Assembly: GCA_019671005.1 (NCBI GenBank)
Contig: CM033744.1
Location: 5,360,208 to 5,424,207, forward strand
Source: Hibiscus mutabilis
Taxonomy: Eukaryota > Streptophyta > Magnoliopsida > Malvales > Malvaceae
DNA length: 64,000 nucleotides
Reading direction: 5' to 3'
Under the pieces are notes generated by a model. It made no database searches. It had not been told where the DNA came from and saw only the letters and a list, made by a program, of their open reading frames with translations. Below, piece by piece: positions 47,307-58,975 of this stretch (its first letter is position 1; the number at the start of each line of letters is the position of its first letter). The position numbers and the translations under genes were made by a program.

Positions 47307-49194
47307 TTATTTCTTGGAGACATAGGCATAGTATTGTGCCATGGGAACAACGAAAGCAATCACCAACAAACCTCCAACTACGAGACTGAACTGTCCTCGT
47401 TTCTCTTCGGTCTCTTCCCGGGACTTAAAATTCGACTCCCGCTTGTTGTCCTTAAACGTGGGGCCACCGGGATCTGGAAGTCCATCAATAGCAGCAACTA
47501 GCCTTTTGGCACTGCTGTAGATTGCTTCGTTGTACTTTTCTTCCGTAGCCAAAACTGCAATGGCAAAGAACAGTACTATATGATTACAGTTGCAGTAAAC
47601 AAAATGAAAGGAGAAGGATTATTTCTGTAGATGATACTTCAGTTTTCAATGAAAGCTATACGATCGATGGAAAAGGCCAATATGATTTGAGACTTAGAGC
47701 AATCAATTATCTGTCTTCGTATCGGCATCTAGAACTCGAAAGATGCTGTCCTTGGATAAGAGAGAAAGGCCAAAAGTGTATTTTGCAACAATGGAACCAA
47801 GGAGAGCACTTGCCAGTGAAGAGTCGTAATTAGAATTGCACCATGAATAAATATATGGCACCTAGCACCAACAATTCATATGCAGGAGCTATAGAAGACG
47901 ACTGCACGCTTATTCGGATGGTTTGCTCGTGTTGATCACATAGCTTATCCGTTGTTTTAGTTTTGTCATTGTAAAGGCGAGAAAAATGATACCAACAAGT
48001 TCAACCAGCAGGATAAAGTAATTCTGCAGGGTTTTGCAGCAAATACATATGATTCTTTCCATAAACATCTCCCTAGTAATCTTTCAATTCTTATATTTTT
48101 CAAGTTTTCTATGGTCTTAGCATTGCTACAAATTTTTTTATTTTGTAGATTTAACATAATCATCAACATCTTCAACATTTCCAAGCACATGAAAACAAGA
48201 ATATAAGAAGGTTTTCAAGTTTCATCTTCAGAAATATTTACCAGGAAGGTTCTCGGTTACAGTAGCGTCGAGAATTTTTTCTCCGATAGCTTCGATGAAT
48301 GCAGGTCCACCGGTGACCGCCCCTTCTTTTTGGCTCGTAACAAGCACAACGATCCCTTTATTGCTACCCTCTTCAAGTGTAGGATACCATTTCTCAAGAA
48401 CTTGGTCAGCATACTCAAAAGCATCAGCTTTACTCTGCAACCAAAATCTTATCAATCTTCAGTTTTCCAATCAATCATAGTTCTCAAACTTTGAATTTGT
48501 TCCACAAGCTAAAGCAATCTTATGTTCTTAATGTTTACTAAGAAACTCAAAGCAAAAGAAAAGGAATCCATGGTTAAAATAAAAGTCAGAATTGCAGACA
48601 ACTTTCATCTGCTTCTATTTTCCTTTCCCTTGATTTTCCAAGTGACCAAACAGACAGTTAATGACTAAAGCTTCTACCATTCCTTCTCATTGCAAATTCA
48701 CATAATTCTACCAAAGAACAATAAATTCATGAAAACAAGATTCTTACAGTGAGCTTTCTAACAGTAACAAAATTAACGTGGAAATTCTTCCTTGACTCCA
48801 AATCAGACAAAAGCCGCTTCAAATCGGATTTCGTCACCCGACTAAGCACATTAGCATCATCAACAACATAAGATTCCTTCGGTGGTCCGTCATTTATCAC
48901 ATCAAACTCCGACGCCATTGCATTGCCGGTGAGCAAAACTGGAGAGAAATTGAGTGCCAAAGAGATAGCTAGAGCTGCAAGTCCTTGCTGTGCATGAACA
49001 AACCAATTCCTGGGTTCTGCCAAACATGGTTTTACCGATTGGGGAGTATGTTTCTTGAGGGTACAAGCAATGGGTTTTGAGAGAAAGAGTGGGGCTGATC
49101 TTGGTTGGTGTGAAGGTAACAAAGGGTTCTTGGAAATGGATGGTTTGGGATTCAAGATTGGATGAATGGCGTGAGAAGAAAGGATTGTTTCCAT
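47307..49194 (-). CDS. TLP18.3: Thylakoid lumen 18.3 kDa protein (TPM domain)
   Basis: Three minus-strand exons (49194-48748, 48434-48242, 47554-47307) encode 295 residues. Residues 1 to about 94 are a bipartite transit peptide: a Ser/Pro-rich chloroplast part, then a hydrophobic stretch ending in the lumenal cleavage motif AMA before SEF. The TPM (UPF0603) domain follows: ESYVVDDANVLSRVTKSDL, a VNFVTVRKLT strand, GIVVLVTSQKEGAVTGGPAF. The C-terminus carries a transmembrane helix (LVVGGLLVIAFVVPMAQYY) and a Lys-Lys end. In Arabidopsis TLP18.3 is a lumen-side thylakoid protein with acid phosphatase activity needed for photosystem II repair and D1 turnover. The gene is convergent with the GDSL gene and divergent from the PsbP-domain gene. 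No defects were seen. Confidence 0.94.
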
Positions 49195-49440
49195 TTTTTT
49201 AACAGTTCAGCTGCTGGTGGGTAGCAGAGAAATGAAATTTTTTCTCAGAAGATTTAGAAGAAAGGAGAGATTTTTATTTTCATTACAGTTTCGAAGTGTT
49301 TTCTGTTTGGGTTTAGTTTAGAGTGTGTTTGTGTGGTGTGGATTTTGGATTTGGTTGGCCACATTTTTTTCCTGGAGGATAATGTCTCTCATCCATCTAC
49401 ATAAACAAAAGGGTATCTTTGTAAGCTCCTGTTAGATTTA

Positions 49441-50149
49441 AGGGAAAACTACATATTTAGTATTTTAATTATGTCTGTGTTATTTTTTTTGTACTTTAAT
49501 TATTATTTTTTAATAAAATAATATATAATATTATGTTTTTATTCTGTTTTGGTATTTTCGCCGTTTAAAATTAATCGAAACGGTGACGTAGCTTTGTGTA
49601 ATAATAGTTTTAGTCCAAAAACTTATACAATCTATCAATTTAGTCTAAAATTCTATCAATTTAAATATTATTTTAATTTTTGGATTAAAATTATAAATTT
49701 CTCGTTTTTCTTCTTCTTCCAGTTAAACATTTTTTTTGGGTTTTGGAATTTAAAAAACACGCAAGGGACAATGAAAACTTTAGGATTTGAGGTTCATTGG
49801 GGTCCAATGTGGGGTTCATTGGAGGACCCAAATTCTACGATCGAGATATCAACGAGAATATAAAAGGGTGGGAAAGGGGAAAATCTATCAAAATTAAGAC
49901 GATGTTTTACCCCAAAATTAAGATTATGTTTTAAATTGATGAATCTTGGACTAAATTAATAATACATGTGTGTTTTGGACTAAAATTGTGATTATACAAA
50001 GCCACAACATCATCTCCGTTAGTTTTTAACGGTCGGGGTACCAAAACAGAACAAAATCGTAACGGTAGGTACATTTTGCCAAAAATAATAGTTAGGGTAC
50101 CAAAATAGTTACATGAGCATAATTAGGTACTAAATAGGTAGTTTTCCCT
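49441..50149. mobile_element. Foldback element, 709 bp, in the TLP18.3 / PsbP-domain spacer
   Basis: The ends AGGGAAAACTACATATTTAG and CTAAATAGGTAGTTTTCCCT are near-perfect inverted repeats. Further in, GGTATTTTCGCCGTTTAAAA pairs loosely with TTTTTAACGGTCGGGGTACC, and AATAATAGTTTTAGTCC with GGACTAAAATTGTGATTA. There is no transposase. Flanks AGATTTA and AGATTAG hint at a diverged target duplication. Confidence 0.75.
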
Positions 50150-50770
50150 AGATTAGAATTTAAACTTTAAAATACAAATAATTTGAATTCAAAATAATTC
50201 AAAACTCGAAATAAAATAAATTTAAAAGTAACCTGAATTAAAATATTAAAAAAGCTCAGAATTTTATAAATATATTTTCATATATTTTAATTACAATTTC
50301 CTTAATTTTATAATTATATATAGGGCTTAGTTTTGTATACCAAAAGTATTTTTTAAATTTCAGATGGGTCAAGTTGAGATTCAAAAAATTATTTCGGATC
50401 AAATTGGAGTTAAAATAGTTACAAGTTTCACTATCCTAATAACTAAGTGATATTAGCAATTTAGCACCATTTATTCAAAGTTCGATTAAACACTTATGTT
50501 GTAATAGTTGACATTTAATATTGAATTCAAAATATGAATAATCTTATCCTCTCTAAATAATAATGACAAAATAACATTTAGTATCTAAATTTAATAACTT
50601 TTTCATCTTGACCCCTATATTTGTATTTATATTAGTCACTGAATTTAATGACGTAATACTCTGATATTGAAAAACGTTGTCAAGTTCAATATTATGGTAA
50701 AAAAATCCAAGGATCAATTTGAGAAAGAAATAAGTTAAGTATTGTTTTTCTTTTGTCATTCTAATTTTTA

Positions 50771-50925
50771 AGGTTTTGTCCTAATTAATTCGGACCGACT
50801 TACGTCATACATTTAATTTTGATAGGTGAATTTTTGAGCAAAAATTTTTTGCATACACAATATCTCGAACTTAAAATATAGTTAAATAACACCAAATTAT
50901 TTACTACTTGGACTAATCTCGTTTA
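50771..50925 (-). mobile_element. tRNA-like SINE, family S1, copy 1 (degenerate)
   Basis: This is homologous to 55512-55664 and 62480-62634: shared CTAATTAATTCGGACCGAC, TTAATTTTGATAGGTGA, TACACAATATCTCGAAC and ACTACTTGGACTAATC. Read on the minus strand it begins with a tRNA-like head (GATTAGTCCAAGTAGTAA..., GTTCGAGATATTG as the B-box relic). Confidence 0.55.
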
Positions 50926-51049
50926 TCCCTAAATAAAAACACTTTTAATCAAACAATTGACTACAATGCCCTCCTATATGCATTGAAGCGTGGGACAAAA
51001 TGACCGCAAGTAACTGTCGCACATTATCTAGTTGTCTCTATTAACCACC

Positions 51050-53074
51050 ATGAAACCTATCCTCCCTCTGCCATGGCCTTCCTCCTTTCCTTGTCCCCAA
51101 ACCCTCCTCAAAACCCTAAACTTTCCTCCCCAAACACACATCAAAACCCTCACTACCAAGAGACAGTTCCTTGTCAACACAGCTTCATTTTGCATCATTT
51201 TTCTGCCCCAACAAAACCCAATCCCACAATCTTTAGCTGAACCTTCCACACCTTCGAAACCGGCTTTGAACATTGCAAACACAAAATCTTGGTTCCAGTT
51301 CTACGGTGATGGTTTTGCCATTAGGGTTCCTCCTGAATTTGAGGACATCATGGAGCCTGAGGTACATTTTCTCCTTGCAATTGTTTTGCCATTAATTTTG
51401 ATGCATTCCGGCCAAATCTTACCTAAAGAGGGAAAAGTAAATGGCGCTGCACATCCTATACCTGTGACATAATATTGCAAAAAGGAGATTATTCAACACT
51501 CATGGACTGAAAGTGTTTGCTGTTTCTGGAAATTAATGTTAATACTAAATTATGGTCAATATATATGTAGAGATGATGAGAGTTTTGTTGATGAGCTCGA
51601 TGAATTGTTCTGTGTTTTAGGATTTTAATGCCGGAGCGTCTCTGTACGGGGACAAAGCAAAGCCCCGGACTTTTGCGGCGCGATTTGCATCTACCGATGG
51701 GTATGAACTATGAAGTACTTTTTCTACCAACTTCCCTTGTCTTGTATTTGAATCTTATGTTCATTTATTTTTTTCTCTATGATCATATAGGCAGAGACGT
51801 ATGCTTCCTAAGATTAACTTATGCATGAAGGATTTGATATATGTCGTATTTCCGTATGTGCAGATCCGAAGTTTTGAGTGTTGTCGTTCGCCCGACCAAT
51901 CAACTCAAAATCACCTTCCTAGAGGTTTGTGTCTATGAGATTTACTAATACTATCTGAGCAAGCATAGCACCAAGGGCATATATGAGATGTTGTAATGTT
52001 CTGATTTCTAACATGTTCGCGTATGATTAATGCAACTTATTTTGCCATGATGTCCTATCTCTTAATCTGTTTCAACTATTTTGTAATATTTTGCTATCAG
52101 CTCTTTAGAGAACTTAATGTGATCTTTTCTCATGAACAGGCCCAAGAGATTACTGATTTAGGTTCCATAAAAGAGGCAGCTGAAATCTTCGTCCCAGGTT
52201 CATTTAGGTTCCTTAAAAAACGACAATGCTATCTTTCTTCTTGATTTCTGTCATCTTTACTATTGGCCTTCTTGATCATGCAATGGCAGGTGGAGCCACT
52301 CTTTACAATGCCCGAACGATTAAGATAAAGGAAGATGAAGGTTTCAAGTAAGCTATTTCGAGCATTCTGGGGACTATAATAATCTTCCGATTATCGATTC
52401 AATTAGTTAAAAAGATACCACACAGTTCCTTTTTTCAGTAAGCGAAAGCAATTGAGGCAATAACAGTAGATTAACTTAAGCAAAACCGAATCAGTGAATC
52501 CTCTTCTTTCCTACAAACATTTTTGGGATCATCTACTGTTAATGGTAGTGTTTCTCAGAATTTTAAGTTTTGACAAAATGAAACGAAAAGAAATACGTCT
52601 TCGGGAAATATGCACCTTAGATGACAGATAAGCATCATGTATGTTGCACTACAGAGCTGCAATAATATAGAAGAAAAGTTATTTAAAGCATGTGCTTTTG
52701 ATGTCAAATGACTATCTTTTGCTTCCGAGTCTAATATTTTTTTTTTCTGAAATGCTTGATTCATGTCAGGACTTACTATTTCTATGAATTTGAAAGAGAT
52801 GATCAACACGTTGCACTAATGGCTACCGTTAGCAGCGGAAAGGTGTGTTAATCACTACTCATGATTGATAGTGTGACTGTTCTTCGTTACAGGGCTAAAT
52901 TCTTTATTAGAGGTCTTGATGCAAAAAAAATCTTATATATTTATCATTCTCAATTGTATATTGGACCAACACTTGATGCAGGCTATTATTTCCGGAGCGA
53001 CTGCTCCGATTTCCAAGTGGAACGACGATGGAGTAAAGTTGCGTTCTGCAGCAATCTCATTGACAGCTCTGTAG
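51050..53074 (+). CDS. PsbP domain-containing protein, chloroplast lumen (PPD family)
   Basis: Seven exons join in frame: 51050-51361, 51621-51700, 51864-51924, 52140-52197, 52290-52347, 52770-52842 and 52982-53074. They give 244 residues. The N-terminal 80 or so residues are a Pro/Thr-rich transit peptide with a hydrophobic second part (NTASFCIIFLP) and a likely lumen cleavage after SLA. The rest is a PsbP-like domain: WFQFYGDGFAIRVPPEFEDI, FAARFASTDGSEVLSVVVRP, then TYYFYEFERDDQHVALMATV and SKWNDDGVKLRSAAISL. Paralogues PPD1-7 serve photosystem assembly; from memory this looks most like Arabidopsis PPD2 (At2g28605), but I am not sure of the number. The gene is divergent from TLP18.3, another lumen protein tied to photosystem II. 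All splice sites are canonical. Confidence 0.9.
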
Positions 53075-53776
53075 TCCTTTGGAGAAACAACTTATTGAGC
53101 AGGTTTTTTTTGAATCAGATACTCACCTTGTACAAGAATCAGATTGGTTTAGAGAATTGGTCTCTGTACTCTAATTCATTTATTGCTCTCAACTTGGTTC
53201 GAACACTGAACCTCTGGTTCATGATTTTCTTGTCTGGGTTTCTCATAATGTTCAGAAATGAATACACTGGTATACAATTAACACAGTTGTTTTCTTCTCT
53301 GCATGTGCTTTGCCATTGAAAGTATGGACACTTTCCCTCCCAACCCCGTATATTTTGGTAGGTGAAAGTTGAAACTCCCAAGTCTCAATCACAACTTATT
53401 ACAAAAAAAAAAAAAAATCAATGTGAACATGAAGAGACACAATGTATGTTTCATATAAATTATGCTACAACAAGATTTATCCCTACCAAAAAGTTGATAT
53501 TAATACTTTCTCCATTTGAAAAGGGATTAGGTAACATTTAGTTCATGAACTACCATTTTTACCAATTTGATCCTTGAACCTTTTTCGGTTCACATTAGTC
53601 TATAAACTCGATAATTTTGATCATTTTTAGTTATTTTGATGATGTGACACTTTGAGATTGTTTCACGTGACACACTCTCGAAGTTTCATGTCATCCAAAC
53701 AAACAAACAGGTGCATTTGTCTGTAAAAGAGATTAAGAAATACGTGCAGTGCATGGCATTCTTTGAGCAAGCAAAT

Positions 53777-53779
<3 letters not shown>

Positions 53780-53830
<51 letters not shown>
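53780..53830. repeat. (TA)n microsatellite, about 51 bp
   Basis: A perfect TA dinucleotide run of about 25 units, the longest simple repeat in the window. It can extrude a cruciform. Confidence 0.95.
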
Positions 53831-53833
<3 letters not shown>

Positions 53834-54801
53834 TCGTGTGTACCATAATATGTTTATTCTAGCTTTAATAAGTAAAAACCTATCTGCCAAAAGCATCAAC
53901 ATACAGTACAATGCAAACCTCTTTTTACAATATTGATTGGATCATGTTAAACAGTGGGGGAATAGAATAAATAAATTGCGGTATTAAAAAATAAAAATAA
54001 AAATTATAAATGTGTTTTTCATGTGGGTGGGGGACAAATGGCGACTGTCGTCATTTTTTAAAGGGCGTTAATTAATTTTAAAATGTGTGAATATTCTTTT
54101 GAAATAATGTTAATTTTTTAAATATTTTTTATTAAAATTTATAGATGATTTTTTCCCAAAAAATTTGAGGTGTGATTGCTCTCCTACCAAAAGGGTAGCT
54201 CTGGCCATGATGTTATATTTGAATATTCCATAAAGTGTGATTTTGATTAATATGTAATAAGAACTTAGGGGTGTGTTTGATTCACAGAATGTAAGATTAC
54301 GTTCAGGAATAGGATTCCTGGAATGTAACATTATTTGTAGTATTACTGAGAATGTTATATTATCTTGTTTGATTTATTTGACATGAATATAAAATGACAA
54401 TGTTTGGTTGGGGGAATATAAGATTACTAAAATGTGTATTTTACCAATTTATCCTTGTGATTTATTTTCTTTCTAATAAGTTCATTCTTATAATAGATTT
54501 TACCAAAAATCTAAATTACATTATGAAAATGATAAGAATTAAAATATTTATGAAAAATAATAATTGTTTACGATAAACTCTACAATTGAAGCTTTTGTGA
54601 GTTAAGAATGATAAAACTAATTTATGAAAATGATAAAATTAAAATAAATAAGTTGGGAATTATTTATAATAATAAGGTTTATGAAAAAATATAATTATTT
54701 ATGGTAAACTTCCAAGTTACACTCGTATAATCAAGCATTAAACGACACAAAGAATATAAAAACACAAAAAATACGAAAGTAAAACAAAAACAATTTCATA
54801 T

Positions 54802-54936
54802 TACTTTATTATATATAAAAGAAAGTTGGAATGAGAATATAGAAGTAGTTGAGCACGAAAGCAAATCTGATTGAATTTTGCTGCAACTACTTCTATATTC
54901 TCATTTCCAACTTTCTATTATATATAATAAAGTAAG
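54802..54936. repeat. Near-perfect hairpin with ~51-bp arms and 32-base loop
   Basis: The left arm 54802-54852 (begins TTACTTTATTATATATAA, ends AGAAGTAGTTG) and the right arm 54885-54936 (begins CAACTACTTCTATATTC, ends ATAATAAAGTAA) pair with only one mismatch and one single-base bulge. The loop holds GCACGAAAGC... and is unrelated. The arms are much better matched than in the older foldback elements nearby. A transcript would fold into a long dsRNA or miRNA-precursor-like stem. Confidence 0.9.
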
Positions 54937-55511
54937 AAACAAAAAAGAATTTTATTTGTACTTAGCTCTCATCACCCTGCACTTGAAAAGGGCTACCCTA
55001 ATAATAAAGTAACAAACAAAAACTTACCTAATAGTCGCTTGGTATAGAACCAAAGAAAATTCTTCTTTTCTCTTCGATGGACATTAAGGTCCAAAAGGAC
55101 AAGAATTACATAATGCCTAAAGGGAATAACATTCCCATCCTAAACTCAAAAACATGCTACTGTTGAGTTTGTCCTTATCCGTCGAGAGGCCAATATTTAT
55201 GACTAAATTCGATGCTCCTTCTGATGGCTCTCTTGTGATTTCTTTTATCCCACTAGTTTATTACATAGAGATGTTTTTGGTCTTCCTTGCACCCGTCTAA
55301 TGGGAATCTTTCCAATCCAAAAATAGGTATTTAATTCTAAAAAAGTTTTTTCCCTCCGGTAATCATGTTTTTCACCATCCAAACAACCCCTTATATGTAG
55401 ATGAATAAACCCTTCATTTCTCTTTTTCAGACTCAGGCTTCCTTTAGAATACACTGAGTCTCCATTTCACTCTATTAACATTATTTTGCGTTTTTTTCTC
55501 CCTATTCCCCG

Positions 55512-55664
55512 GGATTTTACCTTAATTAATCTAGACCGACCCGCATTACACACTTAATTTTAGTGGGTGAGTCTCTCAGGATTTTTTACATACACAATAT
55601 CTCGAACTAGAGACCTTCTTAAGCGATACCAAGCTGCTTACCACTTGAACCAATTCGTATTGGT
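55512..55664 (-). mobile_element. tRNA-like SINE, family S1, copy 2
   Basis: On the minus strand the head reads AATTGGTTCAAGTGGTAAGC (A-box-like), then TTGGTATCGCTTAAGAAGG and CTCTAGTTCGAGATATTGTG (B-box-like). A body follows with CTCACCCACTAAAATTAAG and ends GGTAAAATCCCGGGG. This is the best-preserved of three copies in the window. Confidence 0.6.
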
Positions 55665-55827
55665 TACATTATTCTATGCTTTGATTTGTTGTTTGAGTAT
55701 TATTAGACAGAGGTAGAGCCAGAAAATTTAGGTTGGGGTGTCAAAATTTAAAATTTTTATGAAGGAATTTTTTAGGTACATGGTAGTAAATAATGAGTAT
55801 CATTTTTTTAAGTGGTGTCAAATTTTT

Positions 55828-55925
55828 TTGATTAAATAGAGATTATATTTCTATACCGGGATTCGAACCCATACATGATAGGATAATATGAGTATCCTTA
55901 GCCACCAGGCCAATCAGTGAATCTC
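55828..55925 (-). mobile_element. Short SINE with tRNA promoter boxes and target duplication
   Basis: On the minus strand GGCCTGGTGGCTAAGGATAC (A-box) is followed about 35 bases later by GGGTTCGAATCCC (perfect B-box core). The element ends in a CAAAAAAA tail. Flanking direct repeats AAGTGGTGTCAAATTTTT (55810-55827) and AAGTGGTGTCAATTTTTT (55926-55943) look like an 18-bp target-site duplication with one difference. It sits inside an older repeat whose ends are AGAGCCAGAAAAT and ATATTGGCTCCGCC. Confidence 0.75.
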
Positions 55926-56489
55926 AAGTGGTGTCAATTTTTTAAGAGGTTTCAATATTCATTTAAAGTTGTGTTAATTTTATTTTTAATATTATTTAAT
56001 ATTAAATTTATAGAGAAAAAATTCAAAAAAATTTGGGGTGTTATGTGATACCACATTTACCATATTGGCTCCGCCCGTGTTTATAGATATTCAATTTTTT
56101 TTTTTGTAAATTTGGATATATTATTAAATTTAACAGATCCGGAATGGATGCAAATATTAATCTTCATATATTCGTATCCAAATATATTTTACATTTCTTA
56201 TTTTAAAAAAATAGTTTTAGACTTAGTAAATACGTAGTTTTAGTAAATTCAGATATTCGGAAAATAATTTAATTTATTTGAAATTAAATTCATATGGTAA
56301 TACTCAGTCTTAATGCAAATAATAAATGGATTTAAGTTTTAAAGTTGATTTGCATATTCAGATTCAAATTTTACAAAAAAATTGCAAATATCTAACCTAT
56401 TCTGTCCTTACTCAACTGTTAATTTTAATTATCAGCTAAAGTGTTTAATATCACAACTATAATAATTAATTTTATCATAGGATTATTAT

Positions 56490-56745
56490 CCTATATACCG
56501 ACGGTAGAAAATAAAGTTTTCACAAGTAGGGTTATTTATGGGTTTAAGGTTTTAGTTTAGGGTTTAGAGGTTAGGGTTTAAGTTGTAGAATGTAAAATTT
56601 AAAATTTATAGTTAGAATTTAAGGTTTAGGGTTTAAGGTTTGTAGTTAGATTTTTAGGGTTTTAATGTTAGAAATTTAGATTTTAAATTTCATGGTTGTG
56701 TAAATTTTTTTTACACTGACAATATATCAAATATTAATCATTTTA
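56490..56745. mobile_element. Small element with telomere-like core, family C, copy 2
   Basis: The core carries the most telomere-like text in the window (TTTAGGGTTTAGAGGTTAGGG, then GGTTTAGGGTTTAAGG). It is bounded by TATACCGACGGTAGAAAATAAAG at the left and TTTACACTGACAATATATC at the right; the latter resembles TTTACACAGCCTGTATATC of the copy at 43436. The left end is diverged. Confidence 0.5.
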
Positions 56746-56861
56746 TCATAACCGGTATTTTTAATTTCACCAAAATCATTCTCAATACCCACCAAAACGT
56801 GTCCTTAAGATGTTCACACCTTATCCAAAATATTATGAAGCTATTGTGATAATAATTAGCA

Positions 56862-58117
56862 ATGGGTAAAATACGCCTCATGTCACTCAATTATGTGTTT
56901 AGTTATAAATGAATCACTTTTTAAAAGTTACAATTTAGTTCTCAACTAAAGTTTTGTTACAAGTATGCCATTTCGTTGTTAAAATTAAAACCATCGTCTA
57001 ACGTGACTTGGTATAATAACAATTTTAGCTTATAAAACTATTGATTTGGTCATAATTCAAAATAATTCAATAAATATAACCCTTCATGTTTAAAAATTTA
57101 ATTAGTGAAGTGATTGTGCCTACTAATAGATGACGTTACAGTCATAATGGATATGTTCTATTATTTATCAATTGTCTAGTAGTGAAGTAATTGTGTCTGT
57201 CGGGTTATCCCATATGTTGGTTATCAGGTTGATGGACAATAGCATATAGTGCTACAAGTGGTCGAAAGGTGTGTCAGAGGATGCAATGAAATAATTTTTA
57301 AATATGAAATGTTAAATTTATTGAATTATTTTGAATTAGGATCAAATTAGTAGAATACATAAATCTTGAGGACTAAAACTATCATCATACCATGTCAAGT
57401 TTCAATTTTAACGATAGAATGTAGGCTTGTAAACGGATCGAACGAACACACACAAGGGTATGTTCATGTTCGTTCGTTTAATTTTAACCGAACAAACACG
57501 AACATAATTTCCCGTTCGTGTTTGTTCGTTAAAGAATGTAACTTGTTCGTGTTCATTTATGTTTGTTCGTTAAAATGATAAACGGACCTAAACGAACGCT
57601 AACAAACATTGCGTATTGTTTAATTTTTTTCTTAAGAAGTCTGAAGTCTCGTACATTGAGTATTGTTTCATTTTTTGTTTCATTTTTAACACATGTTTTT
57701 AAAATTTTCTAAATATAATACTTTTGTTATGAAAAATAATAAATATAAATGGATATATATGAATAAATTTAAACGAACATAAACAAATGAACATAAACAA
57801 AATCACATAAACGAACGGATTACCGAACATTCACCAACGTAACTGAACGAACGAGCCCTTTGTTCGTGTTCGTTCAATTAATTAAACGAACAAAAAATCT
57901 TGTCCGTGTTCGTTCGTTTAATAAATAAACAAGCATAAACAAACTCCCCGCCGAATGGTTCGCTGAACGTTCGGTTCGTTTATAGCCCTAATAGAACGAC
58001 ATGCTTGTAACAAACGTCTAATTGAATGACTAAATTATAATATTTTTTATAAAATAACTCATTTGTAACCATAGACTTAATTAAGTGGCTTGAAGGATAT
58101 GTTTTACCATTAGCAAA
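56862..58117. mobile_element. Foldback element interrupted by a nested hAT-like MITE
   Basis: The left end AATGGGTAAAATACGCC is inverted at the right as ATATGTTTTACCATT. TTGTTACAAGTATGCCATTTCG near 56955 pairs with CGACATGCTTGTAACAAACG near 57997. Removing the nested 569-bp insertion (57422-57990) and one target copy brings the two arms into register, about 680 bp in total. It is non-coding. Confidence 0.7.
57422..57990. mobile_element. hAT-like MITE with GTTCGTTCG arms and 8-bp target duplication
   Basis: The ends TAGGCTTGTAAACGGATCGAACG and CGGTTCGTTTATAGCCCTA are inverted repeats. Both arms are packed with AACGAACA / TGTTCGTT words that pair across the element. The flanking 8-mers ATAGAATG (57414-57421) and ATAGAACG (57991-57998) agree in 7 of 8 positions, the duplication length of hAT transposons. 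No transposase is present. Confidence 0.82.
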
Positions 58118-58748
58118 CTACAATTTCACCAACCCATATATCTGCAGCTTAAATGGTTAAAATGGTGGTTCATAGGGTTTATTTTGTAATTAACCAAACT
58201 CCAAAAGTGTTAATGAATTAGTTGGATTTATAAAAGGAATCATTTGTTTTTTTTTTCTTTACTTCTCATGGGAAGTATTATATGTACATATGAAAACCAC
58301 ATTTTTCCTATAGTTAAGATAGCATTTTATTTGTAGATAACACACGAGACAAGAGAAACTCAACTTTATATGCAATTGTTTTTTAGGAATAAGGTTTGAT
58401 TTAAGTAGCATAGATCAACAAGTCAGCTAGCAATTAGAAGCTCTAGCCAATTCCATAGGTTTACACTTATAGCATGTTTGGTACACTCACTCGAACGGTG
58501 CCGTATTTAGGGTTAGGAGACAAAACATACATATTTAAAACTGGAGGACAAATTCATAAATAACTTAATTTTTTAAAATTTTTTATATAAAAACAAAGGT
58601 TAAAAAATTTGGAGGTTGAGGGGACAATTGCTCTCTCATAGCCCACACACCTCCATCCCTTCACTCTCCCATTGTATACAATCAGCAGGTCATATGATAG
58701 AGAAACTTATTAGTTACAAGGATGGATCAAGGGGTGTTAAGGCGATAG

Positions 58749-58935
58749 AAATCGTATGTCGTTTTTTTGTGTTCTTATATACGTCTTACCAATGATTTTA
58801 TGCCACATGTATTATCAATAAAATAAATAAAAACAATTAATAAAATAGTAAAAATAATTGATAATACACGTGGTATGAAATCATCAGTGAAACATATATA
58901 GAGGCACAGAAAAGAGGCACACGAATTCTATTCGT
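58749..58935. mobile_element. Foldback element, about 190 bp
   Basis: The left arm GAAATCGTATGTCG...ATGATTTTATGCCACATGTA pairs with the right arm ACACGTGGTATGAAATCATC...CACACGAATTCT. Both lie around an A/T-rich centre with AATAAAATAAATAAA. It lies 40 bp before the family A element at 58976. Confidence 0.65.
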
Positions 58936-58975
58936 GATGAGAGTTTTGGGTTTATGGTTGCATCTAAGCATAAAT

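Larger units (their letters stand above)
49195..51049. other. Shared upstream region of TLP18.3 and the PsbP-domain gene
   Basis: This 1.86 kb separates two divergent genes for lumen proteins. It has been colonised by a 709-bp foldback element (49441-50149) and a SINE copy (50771-50925). The first 200 bases next to TLP18.3 are presumably its leader and promoter. Clear TATA boxes were not found for either gene, as is common for photosynthesis-related genes. Confidence 0.6.

Noticed and set aside
48727..48747. TLP18.3 exon 1 read through to ILFS and a stop
   Set aside because: A GT donor after the KLT codons and a matching acceptor at 48435 restore the family sequence, so the last codons of the open frame are intron.
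52861..53319. 152-codon ORF overlapping the end of the PsbP-domain gene
   Set aside because: Frame-shifted reading through the last intron and exon; the spliced PsbP frame explains the conservation.
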